Both the position numbers and the translations under genes were made by a program. Positions 1 to 10,298 of a stretch of DNA of 64,000 bases are shown piece after piece. The DNA is from Isoetes taiwanensis (Eukaryota > Streptophyta > Lycopodiopsida > Isoetales > Isoetaceae). Positions within the stretch are counted from its first letter, which is position 1. Each line of letters begins with the position of its first letter. The DNA lies in NCBI GenBank assembly GCA_021234155.1, contig JAJEKV010000054.1, positions 8,146,655 to 8,210,654 on the forward strand, given 5' to 3'. The notes below the pieces were generated by a model that was given only the letters and a program-made list of their open reading frames with translations, did no database searches and was not told where the DNA came from.

Positions 1-114
1 TTCGCGTCGTGTGATCTTTTAATAAAATAGAACATACATTGGAACAAGAGGATAGATGGAAGCAAAAAATAGAGAAAACTTTTCTTTGAAGCAAAAAATA
101 GATAGATACAACGG

Positions 115-420
115 CTAGGGATCTTCATGATCCTCTAGCTGATTTTCATGGTTCTGCAGCTGAAGCCGTAAGGCTGCGTTCTCATCCTCCGCAGCTCGGA
201 GCTTCTTCTCCATATCTTCTAAGGCCTGCGAAATACTGTGAGCAGTTTCAACTGCCTCCGCCCTGCGACTCGTCGCCTCTTGGTACATGGCGAATGTTTC
301 CGCGAGCTCAATGTCTCGCTCGTGCAGCAGCGCCCTCGTGAAGGCTAATCTGTCGACCGCCTCCATATTCTCGGCGACGAGACGGTTGTTTTCATCATGG
401 ATCTCCTTGAATCTCTTCAT
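115..420 (-). CDS. Small coiled-coil protein, unknown function
   Basis: A minus-strand ORF of about 101 residues from the in-frame ATG at 420; the frame stays open upstream past 444, so the start is uncertain. The composition is dominated by Glu, Ala, Arg and Leu in heptad-like spacing over nearly the whole length (MEAVDRLAFTRALLHERD, later ALEDMEKKLRAAEDENAAL), which predicts one long coiled coil. No signal peptide, membrane segment or catalytic motif is visible. A TATAAATAG box lies about 170 nt upstream (591-599), so it may be an independent transcription unit. It is downstream, on the same strand, of the X-like and H3-like ORFs at 874-2646 and may belong to the same element. I do not recognise a family. 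Confidence 0.45.
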   Translation of the reverse strand: MKRFKEIHDENNRLVAENMEAVDRLAFTRALLHERDIELAETFAMYQEATSRRAEAVETAHSISQALEDMEKKLRAAEDENAALRLQLQNHENQLEDHEDP

Positions 421-590
421 CACCACTGCAAGGGTGATGTCCACGGGCAGCTCTGGGCGCTGGGGAGTGCTATCTTGGCGTCGTAGGAAGATGATGATGC
501 CATCGGAGCAGAAGGTGGAAGGCGGAAGCTGGAAGTAGAAGATGAGCAGAAGGCGGAAGGCGATCGGAGGTCAGAGTGGACATAGGTCTT

Positions 591-599
591 CTATTTATA
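591..599 (-). promoter_or_regulatory. TATA box upstream of the coiled-coil ORF
   Basis: The minus strand reads TATAAATAG here. A start site about 30 nt downstream would leave a 5' leader of roughly 110-140 nt before the ATG at 420. Consensus match seen directly; use as a promoter is inferred. Confidence 0.4.
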
Positions 600-873
600 A
601 CATAGATTTCGTAGTAGCTTGAGTCACACGAGTTGCTTCTCGCGTCGTATGAGGAATAAATAAATTAATTGTTTTTTTCCAATAATATTTCATTTCTTCG
701 AGAGAAATATCACACGACGCGAAAACCTAGATATGACAGAAAATCAGACTAATGTATTTCGCGTGATGTGAATAAATACAAATAAAATAATTTTTATTAG
801 TAATTTCGGAAGGACAATCTATACATAAATAATTTTACCGATACAAGTTGGAAAATATATAACTTCCAATTTT

Positions 874-1582
874 TCAAGCTTCGTCATCAATTTCATGCTC
901 TTTCAATCCCCTGCCGCAATGATCCAACAAGGCAATGACTTCCATGTTATCGACCCCAGCTTCCAACCTTGGGTGAGTCAAGCCAGCAGCTAAAAAATTT
1001 AACATATTGCTCGCCCGCAGACCGGCTTGGTCGTCAAAATATTGTAGCACAACATCCCGCCGAATTGCTATCACCCTTTCAGTGTTTGATGCCAATTGGG
1101 AATGGTTCCCAAACATGCATAATGCACGGATGTAATAGACAAACTCTGCACCTTTTGGACTGAAAGTTCTGCTGAAGACGATTATCTCCCCATTAACGAA
1201 TCTTGAGATATATCGTAACAATGTAGAGTCCTTCAATCTTTCCTGTCCCCCGCGTGCATGTCGGCAAGAAAAATCATCTACTTCCCACAAATAAGAACCC
1301 TCAAGCTTATCTTCTTCACATTTCTCCTCATTTATGAGGCTTATCTTTACCCAGCGATTGATTAGTGAAGGGGGCACGCCAAACACGTAGATCTGTTGGC
1401 GACTTTGCGAGACATTTGGAATTCTTCTTAGTTGGTAGATTCGCCTCCTCTTGAGCAAATCGAGACTCCAGCCTCTCATAGGCTTCTTTAAGCTTTATAG
1501 CATTGCCGGTATAAGAAGACACTTCAAACATCTCTTTGTCCAAATCCTCTTCAAAATCTAGGCCTAGGTTTACCCATTCGGC
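874..1582 (-). pseudogene. Family X protein, decayed copy
   Basis: Two overlapping minus-strand frames (about 1582-1328 and 1479-874) read as one broken gene with a frameshift near 1440 and two TAG codons just upstream of its first recognisable residues. The C-terminal half aligns by eye with the end of the ORF at 55688-56518: both have an Ile-Ser/Thr-Arg-Phe segment, a following aromatic/alanine stretch ending in Arg-Ala-Leu, then an Asn-Thr/Leu-Glu-X-Val-Ile pair and an Asp-rich loop. The N-terminal part shares an acidic EEDLDKE-like run with EKDLDKE of the other copy. The family is not one I can name. Its position directly downstream of an H3-like gene, as in the 50-60 kb retrotransposon, suggests the two travelled together. 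Confidence 0.5.
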
Positions 1583-1744
1583 CTACTATGTGCAACAAAA
1601 AAGCACAATGCTTGCTGCGCGTCGTGTGATCCTCACGTATAGCATTAAAAATAAATAAATACAAAGTGCGAACCTAGGCTTCTAAGAAAGAAATGGACTA
1701 AGAGATTAAGCTTATAAAGCCATTACATTAAAGAATATTATACA

Positions 1745-2646
1745 TATGAAAAAAACACAAAGGCACTTCACGGCCTTTTTTCTGGGGGGATCTTTCTTCT
1801 TGTTGTATTCAGCCATAAAATTTTGACCATAGTACTCGGGATCCCTTATGCGTAAGACGAGGCGCATGTCCTTGGGCATAACATTCACCCGCTTGGCATG
1901 TATTGCTGCAAAGTCTGCGAGTCCTCAAATGCCAGACACCAAGCGCTTCGAAGCCATTTGAAGAGCATTTAAAGGCGGTTGCTTGAATTATCAGAATCGG
2001 TATGATGTCTTGCAGAATCTCTTTCACGAGCCTGGCAAATGGGAGACGCGGAATGACCATCTCAGTGCTCTTCTGATACTTCTTAATCTCGCGAAGCACT
2101 TTAATGCAGGAGGCCGTCTTAAAGCTTAGGCCACTACCCTCACCCACCCGACATTTGGAGGCTGTTGCTCGGCCGACTCTTCGGCCGAATCTCCTCACCC
2201 GGCATTTTTGCGGGGCTGTTTTGCTCGCCGACTCTTCCGGCCCGTCTCCTCACATTCACGGGTCAGCCTTCCCCTTTACGGAATTGGGCCTCCTCCTTTG
2301 ATTTGAAGGTCCTGGCGCCTTCACAAGAGGAGCAAGAGGAGCAGGAGGAGCAGGAAGAGCAAGAAGAGGTGGATGCCCAATAATTAATTCGGCGTCATAT
2401 TCTGCTCGCCGGTCTCTCACATTTTCATCCTCCGTCTCAAACTAGGAGTGCACCTCCCTACTTACTCGGGGCTGCTTCTCCCGTAGATGCGTCATGGGTT
2501 TGTTTCAGGGTCTTACGTTAGGGCATGGTCGAAGGAGGAGAATCTCTATCAGAGACTTCAAATTCAGATGAAGGAGGCGGACTAATGTAATCACCTGGCC
2601 TTACACCACCTGGATGGATCCTTGCAGTTTGCTTAGTTCTTGCCAT
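1745..2646 (-). pseudogene. Histone H3-like gene, decayed, with canonical H3 N-terminus
   Basis: On the minus strand an ATG at 2646 opens a frame beginning MARTKQTAR, identical to the first residues of canonical histone H3 including Lys4; Lys9 is replaced by Ile. This frame stops at a TAA (2518-2520). From about 2115 another frame reads the H3 fold: KTASCIKVLREIKKYQKSTE, then LPFARLVKEILQDI (alpha-N and alpha-1). After a frameshift near 1990 it continues ALQMASKRLVSGI, a stop, then AAIHAKRVNVMPKDMRL (alpha-2 end, loop, alpha-3). Beyond the normal H3 C-terminus there is a basic extension (NKKKDPPRKKAVK). The roughly 400 nt between tail and fold match no part of H3 and could be an intron or inserted tail. 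At least two stops and two frameshifts make it a pseudogene unless spliced. It shares strand and order (H3 then X) with the ORFs at 55688-58839. Confidence 0.75.
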
Positions 2647-2706
2647 AGCTTCTCAGCGGATGGCGCTTTATACTACGAACACTGACAAAAATAGACAACT
2701 GCATGA

Positions 2707-3090
2707 GATAAATAGGGTGTTTTTTAGGGGTTCTTTGTGTTGCTTGCAGGCTTTCGCCGTCTTCTAGGGTCCTGCTATATTTTGTGTTCGCCATCAACCC
2801 ATCTCCTTCGGCTTTCCAGGCAACACATTCAAGGTTGTTGGCGACCATTTCTCATTAGGGTTTTCCTCGAAAACCTGAAAGGGCGGGGTTTTTTATCCCG
2901 ATGAGAAGTTGTCGCCATTACCCTTCTATATTGCCTGTGCACATTTCTTTTTACGGGGTAGTCTGATATTGTTCCTATGGTCGGCTACCCCTCTCTATTC
3001 TTCAAAACATTGTATACTGCTGCTGTGATGAATGACAAGCCTATCGGCAGGCCGGTTTTTTGTCTCTTGCGAGTCCCTTCCCAGAATGTA
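2707..3090. repeat. Left arm of an inverted repeat
   Basis: About 380 bp here reappear in reverse complement at 6262-6755. Matching landmarks include GTTGTTGGCGACCATTTC near 2832, a run around CGGGGTTTTTTATCCC near 2890, and CCCTTCCCAGAATG near 3077. The right arm has an internal duplication not present here. It probably represents a foldback or two opposed copies of one repeat family; no transposase ORF is associated with it. Confidence 0.6.
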
Positions 3091-4361
3091 TGTCGTACAT
3101 CGAAGCAATGCATAGTTCTCATCCTCAACTTTATCTCCTCCACATATTTTACAGCGATCTCTAGGAATATTATGTCCCCATCTATCCACTTCCACACCTA
3201 AACGATGTGAAGTAAGCTGAATCTTGCAAATAGCATGTCTTTTTTGGATAGAAATATTTTCCCTCAGGTGCCCTGTCATTTTCAACGTGGGGTTAATATT
3301 CTGCTTATACAAAATCATTTTGATCTTGAGCTGCGATCACATCTTCTTATGTACCTTCCTGGATATCCATTGTCTTAAATCAGATTTTATCAAGAACCAC
3401 TTCATCACATTGTATATCCCATTTATTGAGTCACTTCTTGACATCTTGATACAAACTATTCTCCTTGCTGGCTAATAAAGCTTTGCATGTAATTCTAGTG
3501 TCATCCATGAGTAACACCTTCTTAAACTATGTAATGCACTTAAGGATTGCTTCCCCTTCTAAAGACATGAGACCACATTCGGCTAACATCATAGAGTAAG
3601 GTGTTTGGGCTTTAACTTGCTCAATATCATCCCATAAGCATTGTGGCAAACTTGATCCCCAAATTTCACATCCATATAAGACTATGCTCTGCACAAGTGG
3701 CTGAAAGAGTCTCACCTTAAGATTCCATGACCAAAGATGTGTTCTTCTACACATGCTCTGCAATGCATATAAAGCCCTTTGTCCACCATCAATTCGTTGT
3801 GTGATGCATGCATTCCATCTATGATTCCTGCTAATACAAGGCCCAAGTATCTGTATGAATCACACATACTTACCACACTCCCCTTATATCTGAATATAGG
3901 TTCTTGTTTAAGCACTCCTACGGTCATAATGCTCGTTTTTTTGAGGTTCACCTGCATACCTATTTGATCACAAAAATCAAGAAACCCTTCCAAGTGTTTT
4001 GAGTATCATCCTTAGAGCATGCAAAAATGACTACATCATCTGCATACATTTGCAACTGGATCACATATTCATGTAATTCCATTCCCCTTGGGCAATTCTT
4101 AAGAAACCAATCCTCTAAACTATCAATAAAAAGTCCAAACAATGTGGGAAATAGCAGACATCCTTATTTCACCCCAAGATTGCTTTCGACATGGTCCTGG
4201 ATATTCAATGAAAATGATAAAGATAATTGCACAAGCACTTTTTCATACAAAACTCGGACTGCATCTCTAAGCTCCTTGGGCACCTTCAACTTATCCAACC
4301 TTTCCCACAATTGGTCACGCGGCACCTCATCAAATGCTTTCTTAAAGTCTACAAATACCAT
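2985..4361 (-). pseudogene. LINE reverse transcriptase fragment, 5' truncated and broken
   Basis: Minus-strand pieces in several frames add up to the C-terminal half of a non-LTR retrotransposon ORF2. From 4361 it shows the RT finger/palm motif FVDFKKAFDEVPRD. From 4142 it shows the catalytic YADDVVIFA box. From 3993 comes the VNLKKT...YRYLGL segment typical of LINE thumbs. Near 3190-3130 a zinc-binding CKICGGD-x(10)-C motif closes the protein. Endonuclease and ORF1 are absent, so the copy is 5' truncated, as is usual for LINE insertions. Frameshifts at about 4145, 3990 and 3760 make it non-functional. It resembles the LINE at 45.9-49.95 kb more than the one at 15-21.7 kb in the style of its zinc motif. 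Confidence 0.8.
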
Positions 4362-4385
4362 GTAAACTGGTTTTTTATTATGTGA

Positions 4386-4418
4386 GAGGAGAGAGAGGGA
4401 GGGAGGGAGGGAGGGAAA
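4386..4418. repeat. GA/GGGA microsatellite
   Basis: A short run of GAGAG followed by about five GGGA/GGAG units. It lies at the junction between two LINE fragments. Confidence 0.7.
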
Positions 4419-4639
4419 CGAAATAAAATGTTTTATTCATCTATGAGGTCAACAGGTCTATTAGATGCAGCATTATAACAATCAATAAAAGTTATATGAC
4501 ACTCCCTTCTAATAAGGATGAGTGTTGCTCTCTTAATCTCAAATATTCTCCAAGTCTTATAATAGCATATTATATCTCTGTTTATCAAAGTTTCCCTCAA
4601 TACTAGGGTATTCCTAAGGTTACTTACGAGATTGGCTGG

Positions 4640-4990
4640 AAATCTAAAGAAGCCTTGTAAAGTCTAGTCAAAGATACCATACCTATTCCTTAATGACTGG
4701 TATGTTGGACGATGTAGGATGAAATGGGCTTCATTTTCTTTACCGCAGACCGTGCAAATTCTTTGTTCCCATGGGATTTTCATCCATCTGCCAATCTCGA
4801 TCTCAAGATGATGTCCCCTTAGCCTTATTCGAGATATGACATGTCTCTTATTTAAAGAGATTCCCTTCCGCCATATATTATACCTCATTTTCCATTCATC
4901 CTTCTTTATTGCAATCACCATAGCTATGGTAATTCCTGCATCCAATGGCTTCTTCTGCTCGATGATATACATTGAATCTCTGGAGGCGAT
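4640..4990 (-). pseudogene. LINE 3' end fragment (second copy)
   Basis: A minus-strand ORF (4972-4664) reads KKGxxLNKRHVISRIRLRGHH-like sequence followed by RICTVCGKENEAHFILHRP, the same layout as the C-terminus of the neighbouring LINE fragment (KRHAICKIQLTSHRL, then CKICGGDKVEDENYALLRC). It is therefore the extreme 3' end of a second, severely 5'-truncated LINE copy in the same orientation. The last expected zinc ligand is not obvious. The stretch 4420-4640 is probably its 3' untranslated region. Confidence 0.6.
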
Positions 4991-4999
4991 CTGAACTCA

Positions 5000-5700
5000 T
5001 ATTCCTGATTACCACCAGCAGTTAAGAGGGCACAATATATTGTTTAAGAAAAAATAGGTCACCATTTTGCGACCTCGCTTACTTGATCTTGATCTTAAAC
5101 TGCAAAAATCCATGAAACAATCGCAACTTCATGCGCACGATGCAAAAATATCCTGCCGTGGTGTTGGTCTTCGAGAAAAGGATTTGAAAAAGGGCTTCAA
5201 TGGAAACTATCTGCAGCATCTCGGCCTTCAGGAGCACCATAAGTTGAAGAAAGGAAAGAAGGATTCAAGGGAGAATCGCCACAAAGCCATACTCATTTTT
5301 AAGCCCTTCCAGCTTTGTTCCAGAAGCTAGGGGAAGGAAGATGCAGCAAGGAAGGAAAAATCCGATATATAGAAGCCATAGAAGTCTGGTTGAGAGTGGA
5401 ATGTGAATGTTTGAAATAAAGAGGCAACCGCAATGCCAACAAAATAATGCCGCAAGGTATTCCCGCACAGAAACCAAAGTCCTCTCAAAATAAAAAAAGA
5501 AGATGTTCAATTTCTCCCACATTCCTTGCATATTTTCTAGCGTACTTTTTAGTATTTTCTCTTGTTCTTACATCTTATATTATAATGTTATACCGTAAAT
5601 CTTGGATTGGATCAAGCCCTAATTTGAATGGCCAAGATCATCTAGGTGCATCCAAAGGTCGAGACTTCTCGCACAACTTCTTACCAACATGATTGGTCTT
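5000..5700. other. No recognisable gene
   Basis: Short ORFs on both strands show no family motif or codon bias that I can support. The sequence is AT-rich and non-repetitive up to the polypurine block starting near 5700. Confidence 0.5.
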
Positions 5701-6262
5701 ATGGGAAAAGGGTAAAGGAAAAGGGAGGAGGAAAGAGAGAATGTGAAGGGGGAAAAAAGCACGAGAAAATGGAAAAAAAAAAAGAAGAGGGAAAAGGGTG
5801 GGGATAAGAGAAGAGAAAAATGCATGGGAAAAGGGAAAGGGAAAGGGAAAGAAAAAATCAAAAGGGAGGGGAGAAGGGAACTTGAGAAAAGGGCATGAGG
5901 AAAGGGGAAGATGTAAAGGGGAAAAGGGAAGGGGAAATGCCATAGGAAGAAGGGTGAAGAATGGGAAAAGGAAGGAGAAAAAAAAAGAGCATGGAAAAAG
6001 AGCATAGGAAAGAGGAGAAAAGGGGAAAGGGTGAGGAAAGAAGAAAAGGGAAGGAAAAAATGGCATGGGAAAGAAAAAAAGAGAGGGAAAGGGAAGGGAA
6101 AGGGGGCACTGGAAAAAGGAAAGAGTGAAAGGTTGGGAAAATGAGGAAAAGGGCCGGGAAAAGGAAAAGGATGGGGAGAAGAGAAGGGAAAAGGGGCATG
6201 GAAAAAGGGAAAGTAAAAGAAGAAAGAAAAAGGGAGAGGCAAAGAAGGAATTAGAACTTGGA
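5700..6262 (+). repeat. Polypurine (GGGAAAAGG-type) block 1
   Basis: About 560 bp in which the plus strand is almost entirely A and G, built from irregular units such as GGGAAAAGG and GGAAAGGGAAA with interspersed GCATGGGAAAAG. Long open frames on the minus strand (Phe/Pro/Ser/Leu only) are a by-product of polypyrimidine composition, which lacks stop codons, and should not be annotated as genes. It ends at the inverted-repeat arm at 6262. Confidence 0.85.
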
Positions 6263-6755
6263 AAAAGGGCATTCTGGGAAGGGACTCGCGAGAGACACAA
6301 AACCGGCTAGATAGATAGGCTTGTCATTCATCACAGCAGCAGTATACAATGTGTGGAAAACTAGGGAGAGAGAGAGGGGATAGCCGACCATAGGAACAAT
6401 ATCGGACTACCCCCTAAAAAGAAATGTGCCAAGGCAAAATAAAAGGGTAATGGCGACAACTTCTCATCGGGATAAAAAACCCCGCCCTTTCGGGTTTTCG
6501 AGGAAAACCCTAATGAGAAATGGTCGCCAACAACCTGGAATGTGTTGCCTGGAGAACGGAGAGAAACGAGTTGATGGCGAGCATAAAATAGACCACGACC
6601 CCGACCAAGCGGCAAAAAAGCCTCCCGCATGTATCCATGGAGAACCAAAGGAGAGGGGTGATGGCGAGCGAAATAGAGCAAGACCCCAGGGCAGACTGAC
6701 GAAAACGGCGGAATCCCGCAAGCAATACCAACAAAACTCCCAAAAAAGAACACCC
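6262..6755. repeat. Right arm of the inverted repeat
   Basis: Reverse complement of 2707-3090, with an extra duplicated unit carrying TGGCGAGC(A/G)AAATAGA-like sequence at about 6575 and 6660. The arm also contains a short perfect hairpin, GGGTTTTCGAGGAAAACCC, near 6491. The boundary motif CATTCTGGGAAGGG is the complement of the sequence ending the left arm. Confidence 0.6.
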
Positions 6756-6850
6756 GTAAATGGTCGGAGAAAATCAAAGACAAAAATTTGCACCAAGAAG
6801 GTCCGAAAATGAAAACGGAGGAAAAAAAGAACATAACGAGAAAAGATAGC

Positions 6851-7090
6851 ATCACCGGTGGGTGGAGAACCATTATGTAAAATATGCATCACCCTCGAGG
6901 TGGAAATAAACAGCATAAAGCATCACCCAGCGGGTGGAGAACCATTATGTAAAAATATGCCACACCCTCGAGGTGGAAATAAACAGTATCACCAGCAGGT
7001 GGAGAACAACAAAGCAGGAGGGCGATGGAACAGAAATATAAGAATAGCAACACTCACAGGTGGAGAACAACAAAGAGGCATGAACAACAA
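6851..7090 (+). repeat. Tandem GGTGGAGAAC repeats
   Basis: Four copies of a GGTGGAGAAC core start at 6861, 6933, 6998 and 7059. The first two units also share CATTATGTAAAA and ACCCTCGAGGTGGAAATAAACAG. Spacing shrinks from 72 to 61 bp. The array directly follows the inverted-repeat arm. Confidence 0.7.
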
Positions 7091-7261
7091 AAAAATACAA
7101 ATGAAAAAGACGCATGCGCCACCGTGAGCAGGGCGGGAAGGGAGGGAAGCTACGAGAGGATAAGAAGAGCTGCTGTGAGAAGACGCCGATAACCGAGCCA
7201 AAACAGAAATGGCCTAATATAGGCGCTCGTCCCTTCCCAGAATGGCGATCCGATGGCTCGA

Positions 7262-8245
7262 ATCGATGGGATTAGAAAAAAGGAAGAGGGAAATGAGAAG
7301 GGAAGAGGAAAAGGGCACGAGAAAAAGAAAAGGGAGGAAAAGGGCAAAGAAAGGGAAAAAAAGAAACGAAAAAAAGACATGGAAAAAAGATAAAGGGAAG
7401 AGGGAAAGGGTGGGGGAAAAGAGGAAAACGGGCGTGGAAAAAAAGGAAAGAGAACAAATGTGGGAAGGGCATGGGAAAAGGAAACGAAGGGAGAAAGGGT
7501 GAAGGAAAGGGAAAAAGGGCACGGGTAAAAGAGGAAAAGGGAAGGGATCGGGAAAGGAGGAAAACGGAAAGGAAAAGTCCATCAGGAAAGAGAACATGGA
7601 AAAAGGAAAAGAAAAAAAGAAAAAGAGGAAAGGGAAAAGGAAAAAGGGTGGGGAAAAGAGGAAAAGGGGCACATAAAAAGGGAATAGAAAGAGGCATAAG
7701 AAAAGAGAAAATGGAAAAGAAGGGGGAAAGGAAAGGGAAAAAGGGTACTGGGAAGAGCAAAAGAGTAAAGGGAAGTGAAAGGAAGGAAAAGAAAGGCGGA
7801 AAGGGGGAAAGGGAAGGAAAAATGGGCACGAGGAAAAGGGGAGAGGGAAATGGAAAAAGAGAAGCAAAAAAGGCAAGGGATAAAGAGGAAGAGGATGGGG
7901 AAACGAACAAAAGTGGCACGCGAAAATGTGAGGAAAAGAGAAGGAAAAAAGTGCATGCGAAAAGGGAAAGTGAAAAGGAAAAGGAAGGGGAAAAATAGAA
8001 AGGGCGGGGAAAGGACCAAAAGGAAAGGGAAAAAGTCCGTCAAATAAAAAGGAAGGGGAAAAGGGAAAGGGGAAAGAGAAGGGAGAAGGGGATAAAAAAA
8101 GAAAAAAAGAGAGAAGGAAAAAAAAAAGACGTGTAAGGGAAAAATAACAAAAAAAGGGAAAAGGAAAAAAGAAAGTGTGTAGGAAAACGAGGAAGAATAG
8201 AAATGTGGGATAGAGCAAAGGCAAAGGGAAGAGGAAACGTGTCGA
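7262..8245 (+). repeat. Polypurine block 2
   Basis: Nearly 1 kb of plus-strand A/G with the same unit style as block 1. The block is entered through another copy of CCCTTCCCAGAATGG (about 7228-7242). The 346-residue minus-strand open frame across it is low-complexity Phe/Pro/Ser/Leu and is not credible as a protein. Confidence 0.85.
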
Positions 8246-8619
8246 ATGCACCAAAAGTCTTAAAACTCACCAATGTTAGGCTTGATTTCTATTTTATTAG
8301 ATTTATGAAAAGGAGTCTGAGCTGAATAGGTTTTGGTCCACACAAATTTCCAACTTATGCCCAGCAACGCTGGGCATCATTACTAGTTGGTTCATGATGG
8401 TCTGAATCATAACCCTCTCCCTTATGAGTCTGAGTTATATTCTTTTCATTGAGGACTTTAAGGCAAGCAAGGAGGCCATCTCGGGCATTATTACATAGGA
8501 TAGGCCAACTCCCTCAGTTATATCAGCTCCAACTCGAGCATGTTGAGCTTCAAGAAATGACATGTCGAGCTTCGACATTGTCTCTACTGGAGCCAAGGAT
8601 CAGTTTGCCCAAGAAGTTC

Positions 8620-9205
8620 AATGGTACGTGTCCATATTTTGTAGCAGGGTCTCTAGTTTTGTAGTAGGGTTTCTTGTCCAGCATGTATGTACTAGTTTTC
8701 TTGCATATCTGAGTTACTCTTCTTCGGCTTTGGTTGCCTATATTTATTTTGTCAATTTTCCTTCTGTTGCTTTGCAGATCCGACATCATTTTCACCTATC
8801 CTTACATTCATCTGCTCTTTTATTTGTACTCTTTATTTTTTTCATGATGTAACCCTCATTTCGGCCAGTTCTAATGATTCAGTCGTCTTTTCTTCCTTCC
8901 TTTCCAGATCTATCAGGATATCTTTTTTGCTTTTAGATCTATTATCCGTGTTTGCGGCCACAGCCTTTGCCACTATTTTGTTGCCCTGCTTCACCCGGGC
9001 TGCTCTATTTTCTAACCAGTACCTTTTATTCATCTTCTCGTCCATCCTCATCCTCTTCCCACTTACCCATTTTTCTTTTCTTCAACCGGCCAATGCTTTC
9101 TTAGTTAGTCTGGCCTCTCCTTTCTTTTTATGTCCATACTTATCTGTAGTCCTTTCTTTCAGGGTTGTAATTAGTATTTACTCTTCATGGTTTTCTTAGC
9201 TGACT
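8620..9205 (+). other. T-rich insert with intron-like borders inside relic gag
   Basis: Relative to the element at 23.5-29.1 kb, about 580 bp are inserted after a segment matching CCAGAAAAATTTGATGG. The insert opens with GTACGTGT, a good 5' splice-site match. Candidate ends are TTGCTTTGCAG (about 8778) and TTTTCTTAG (about 9198). The plus strand is T-rich. Either a spliced-intron-like insertion or an unrelated small transposon would fit. Confidence 0.35.
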
Positions 9206-10298
9206 GCCTCGAGACTTTTCTATCTATTTGATTTGCACTCTTGACGATTTGGTTGCATCTCACAGATATCCAACACCTAACATCACAGCTCCCAGTTGGT
9301 TCAACCAATGCTCGAAAGGATGATTTTCAAGTGAAAATCTTTGCAATTTTCCTTGAGATATTAGAGACTTTTTTTGGAGATACCGAAAGGCAATGCACAG
9401 CTGTCACTTCTTCAGTTTATGCATTTGAGTTTTTGCAAATTGCATCAGGCACTTCTTGGAATGATATTGCTCTTTAAGATTGTTTACGAAGAGGCCTTCA
9501 TGATGATGTCAAGGATCTGCTATTGATTATGGATGATCATGCAATCTTAGAGAATCAAATTCGTAATTCAATGTGATAACTGCCTTTTTGAGAGGAAGCA
9601 GGAGTGCCTTGGTCCATTTCCCAGGCCACTAATGGCTTCCTCCATCCTGATGCCGCCAGGAGATAATACAGTTCCTATGCAGGTGGACCTCTGAGTTGTT
9701 CGAATTCTTTTGTCTATCAATGAAAAGTGGCATCCGAGGGTCCATGAATGCCTCTTAAAGTGTCTGATCCATGTAATTGGAGACTCTCAATGGCTGGTCG
9801 ACATTTGTCAGACTCCTTCCATATTTGACGAGTGGTTTATTACTTCTACTAAGGATAATAAAGGATTTCTAGTTTCTGTATCATTGGAGTTGGAGTTTGA
9901 GAAGTTAGATGCTCTGGCACAACTCGATAGTGGTTCGAATGTTTTATGGATAGTACGTTAGTTTCTAAGCACACCACCCCTAGAATTAGGCTCGAACACT
10001 CCCAGTTCTGTTGGTGAGATTGATGGACATGAGATCTCCTCAAGCATCTAGTCACATAATATACTGCACCTTTTTGGGTTCTGCTTGAGGGAACTTCTTG
10101 TAGTATTTTCTTCAATCTCATTGCTAGCCCACATGTGTCAGTAGTCTTCGGTCTTTCTTGGCTTGCATTGCATAACCCATAGATCGACTGACATTCTGTA
10201 TCGTTCATGTTCACTGGTTCTAGTTCTAGTTCTAATTCCAGTTCATCTGCAGTTCCTACCTCTGAGCCAATACCTACCCTAGTTCATATACTATTGTT

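Larger units (their letters stand above)
1..1631. repeat. Dispersed TCGCGTCGTGTGA-type motif between minus-strand ORFs
   Basis: A 13-16 bp motif recurs in the non-coding parts of the first 1.6 kb: TTCGCGTCGTGTGATC at 1-16, a variant at 639-654 (CGCGTCGTATGAGG), an inverted copy TCACACGACGCGAA at 710-723, a weaker variant at 757-771 and GCGCGTCGTGTGATC at 1617-1631. The copies lie before, between and after the coiled-coil and X ORFs, never inside them. The sequence shows the repetition directly. A regulatory or recombination role is inference. Confidence 0.6.

Noticed and set aside
7214-8254. 346-codon minus-strand ORF (and similar ones at 5619-6300)
   Set aside because: Composed almost only of Phe, Pro, Ser and Leu because the strand is polypyrimidine and lacks stop codons; all three frames are open.
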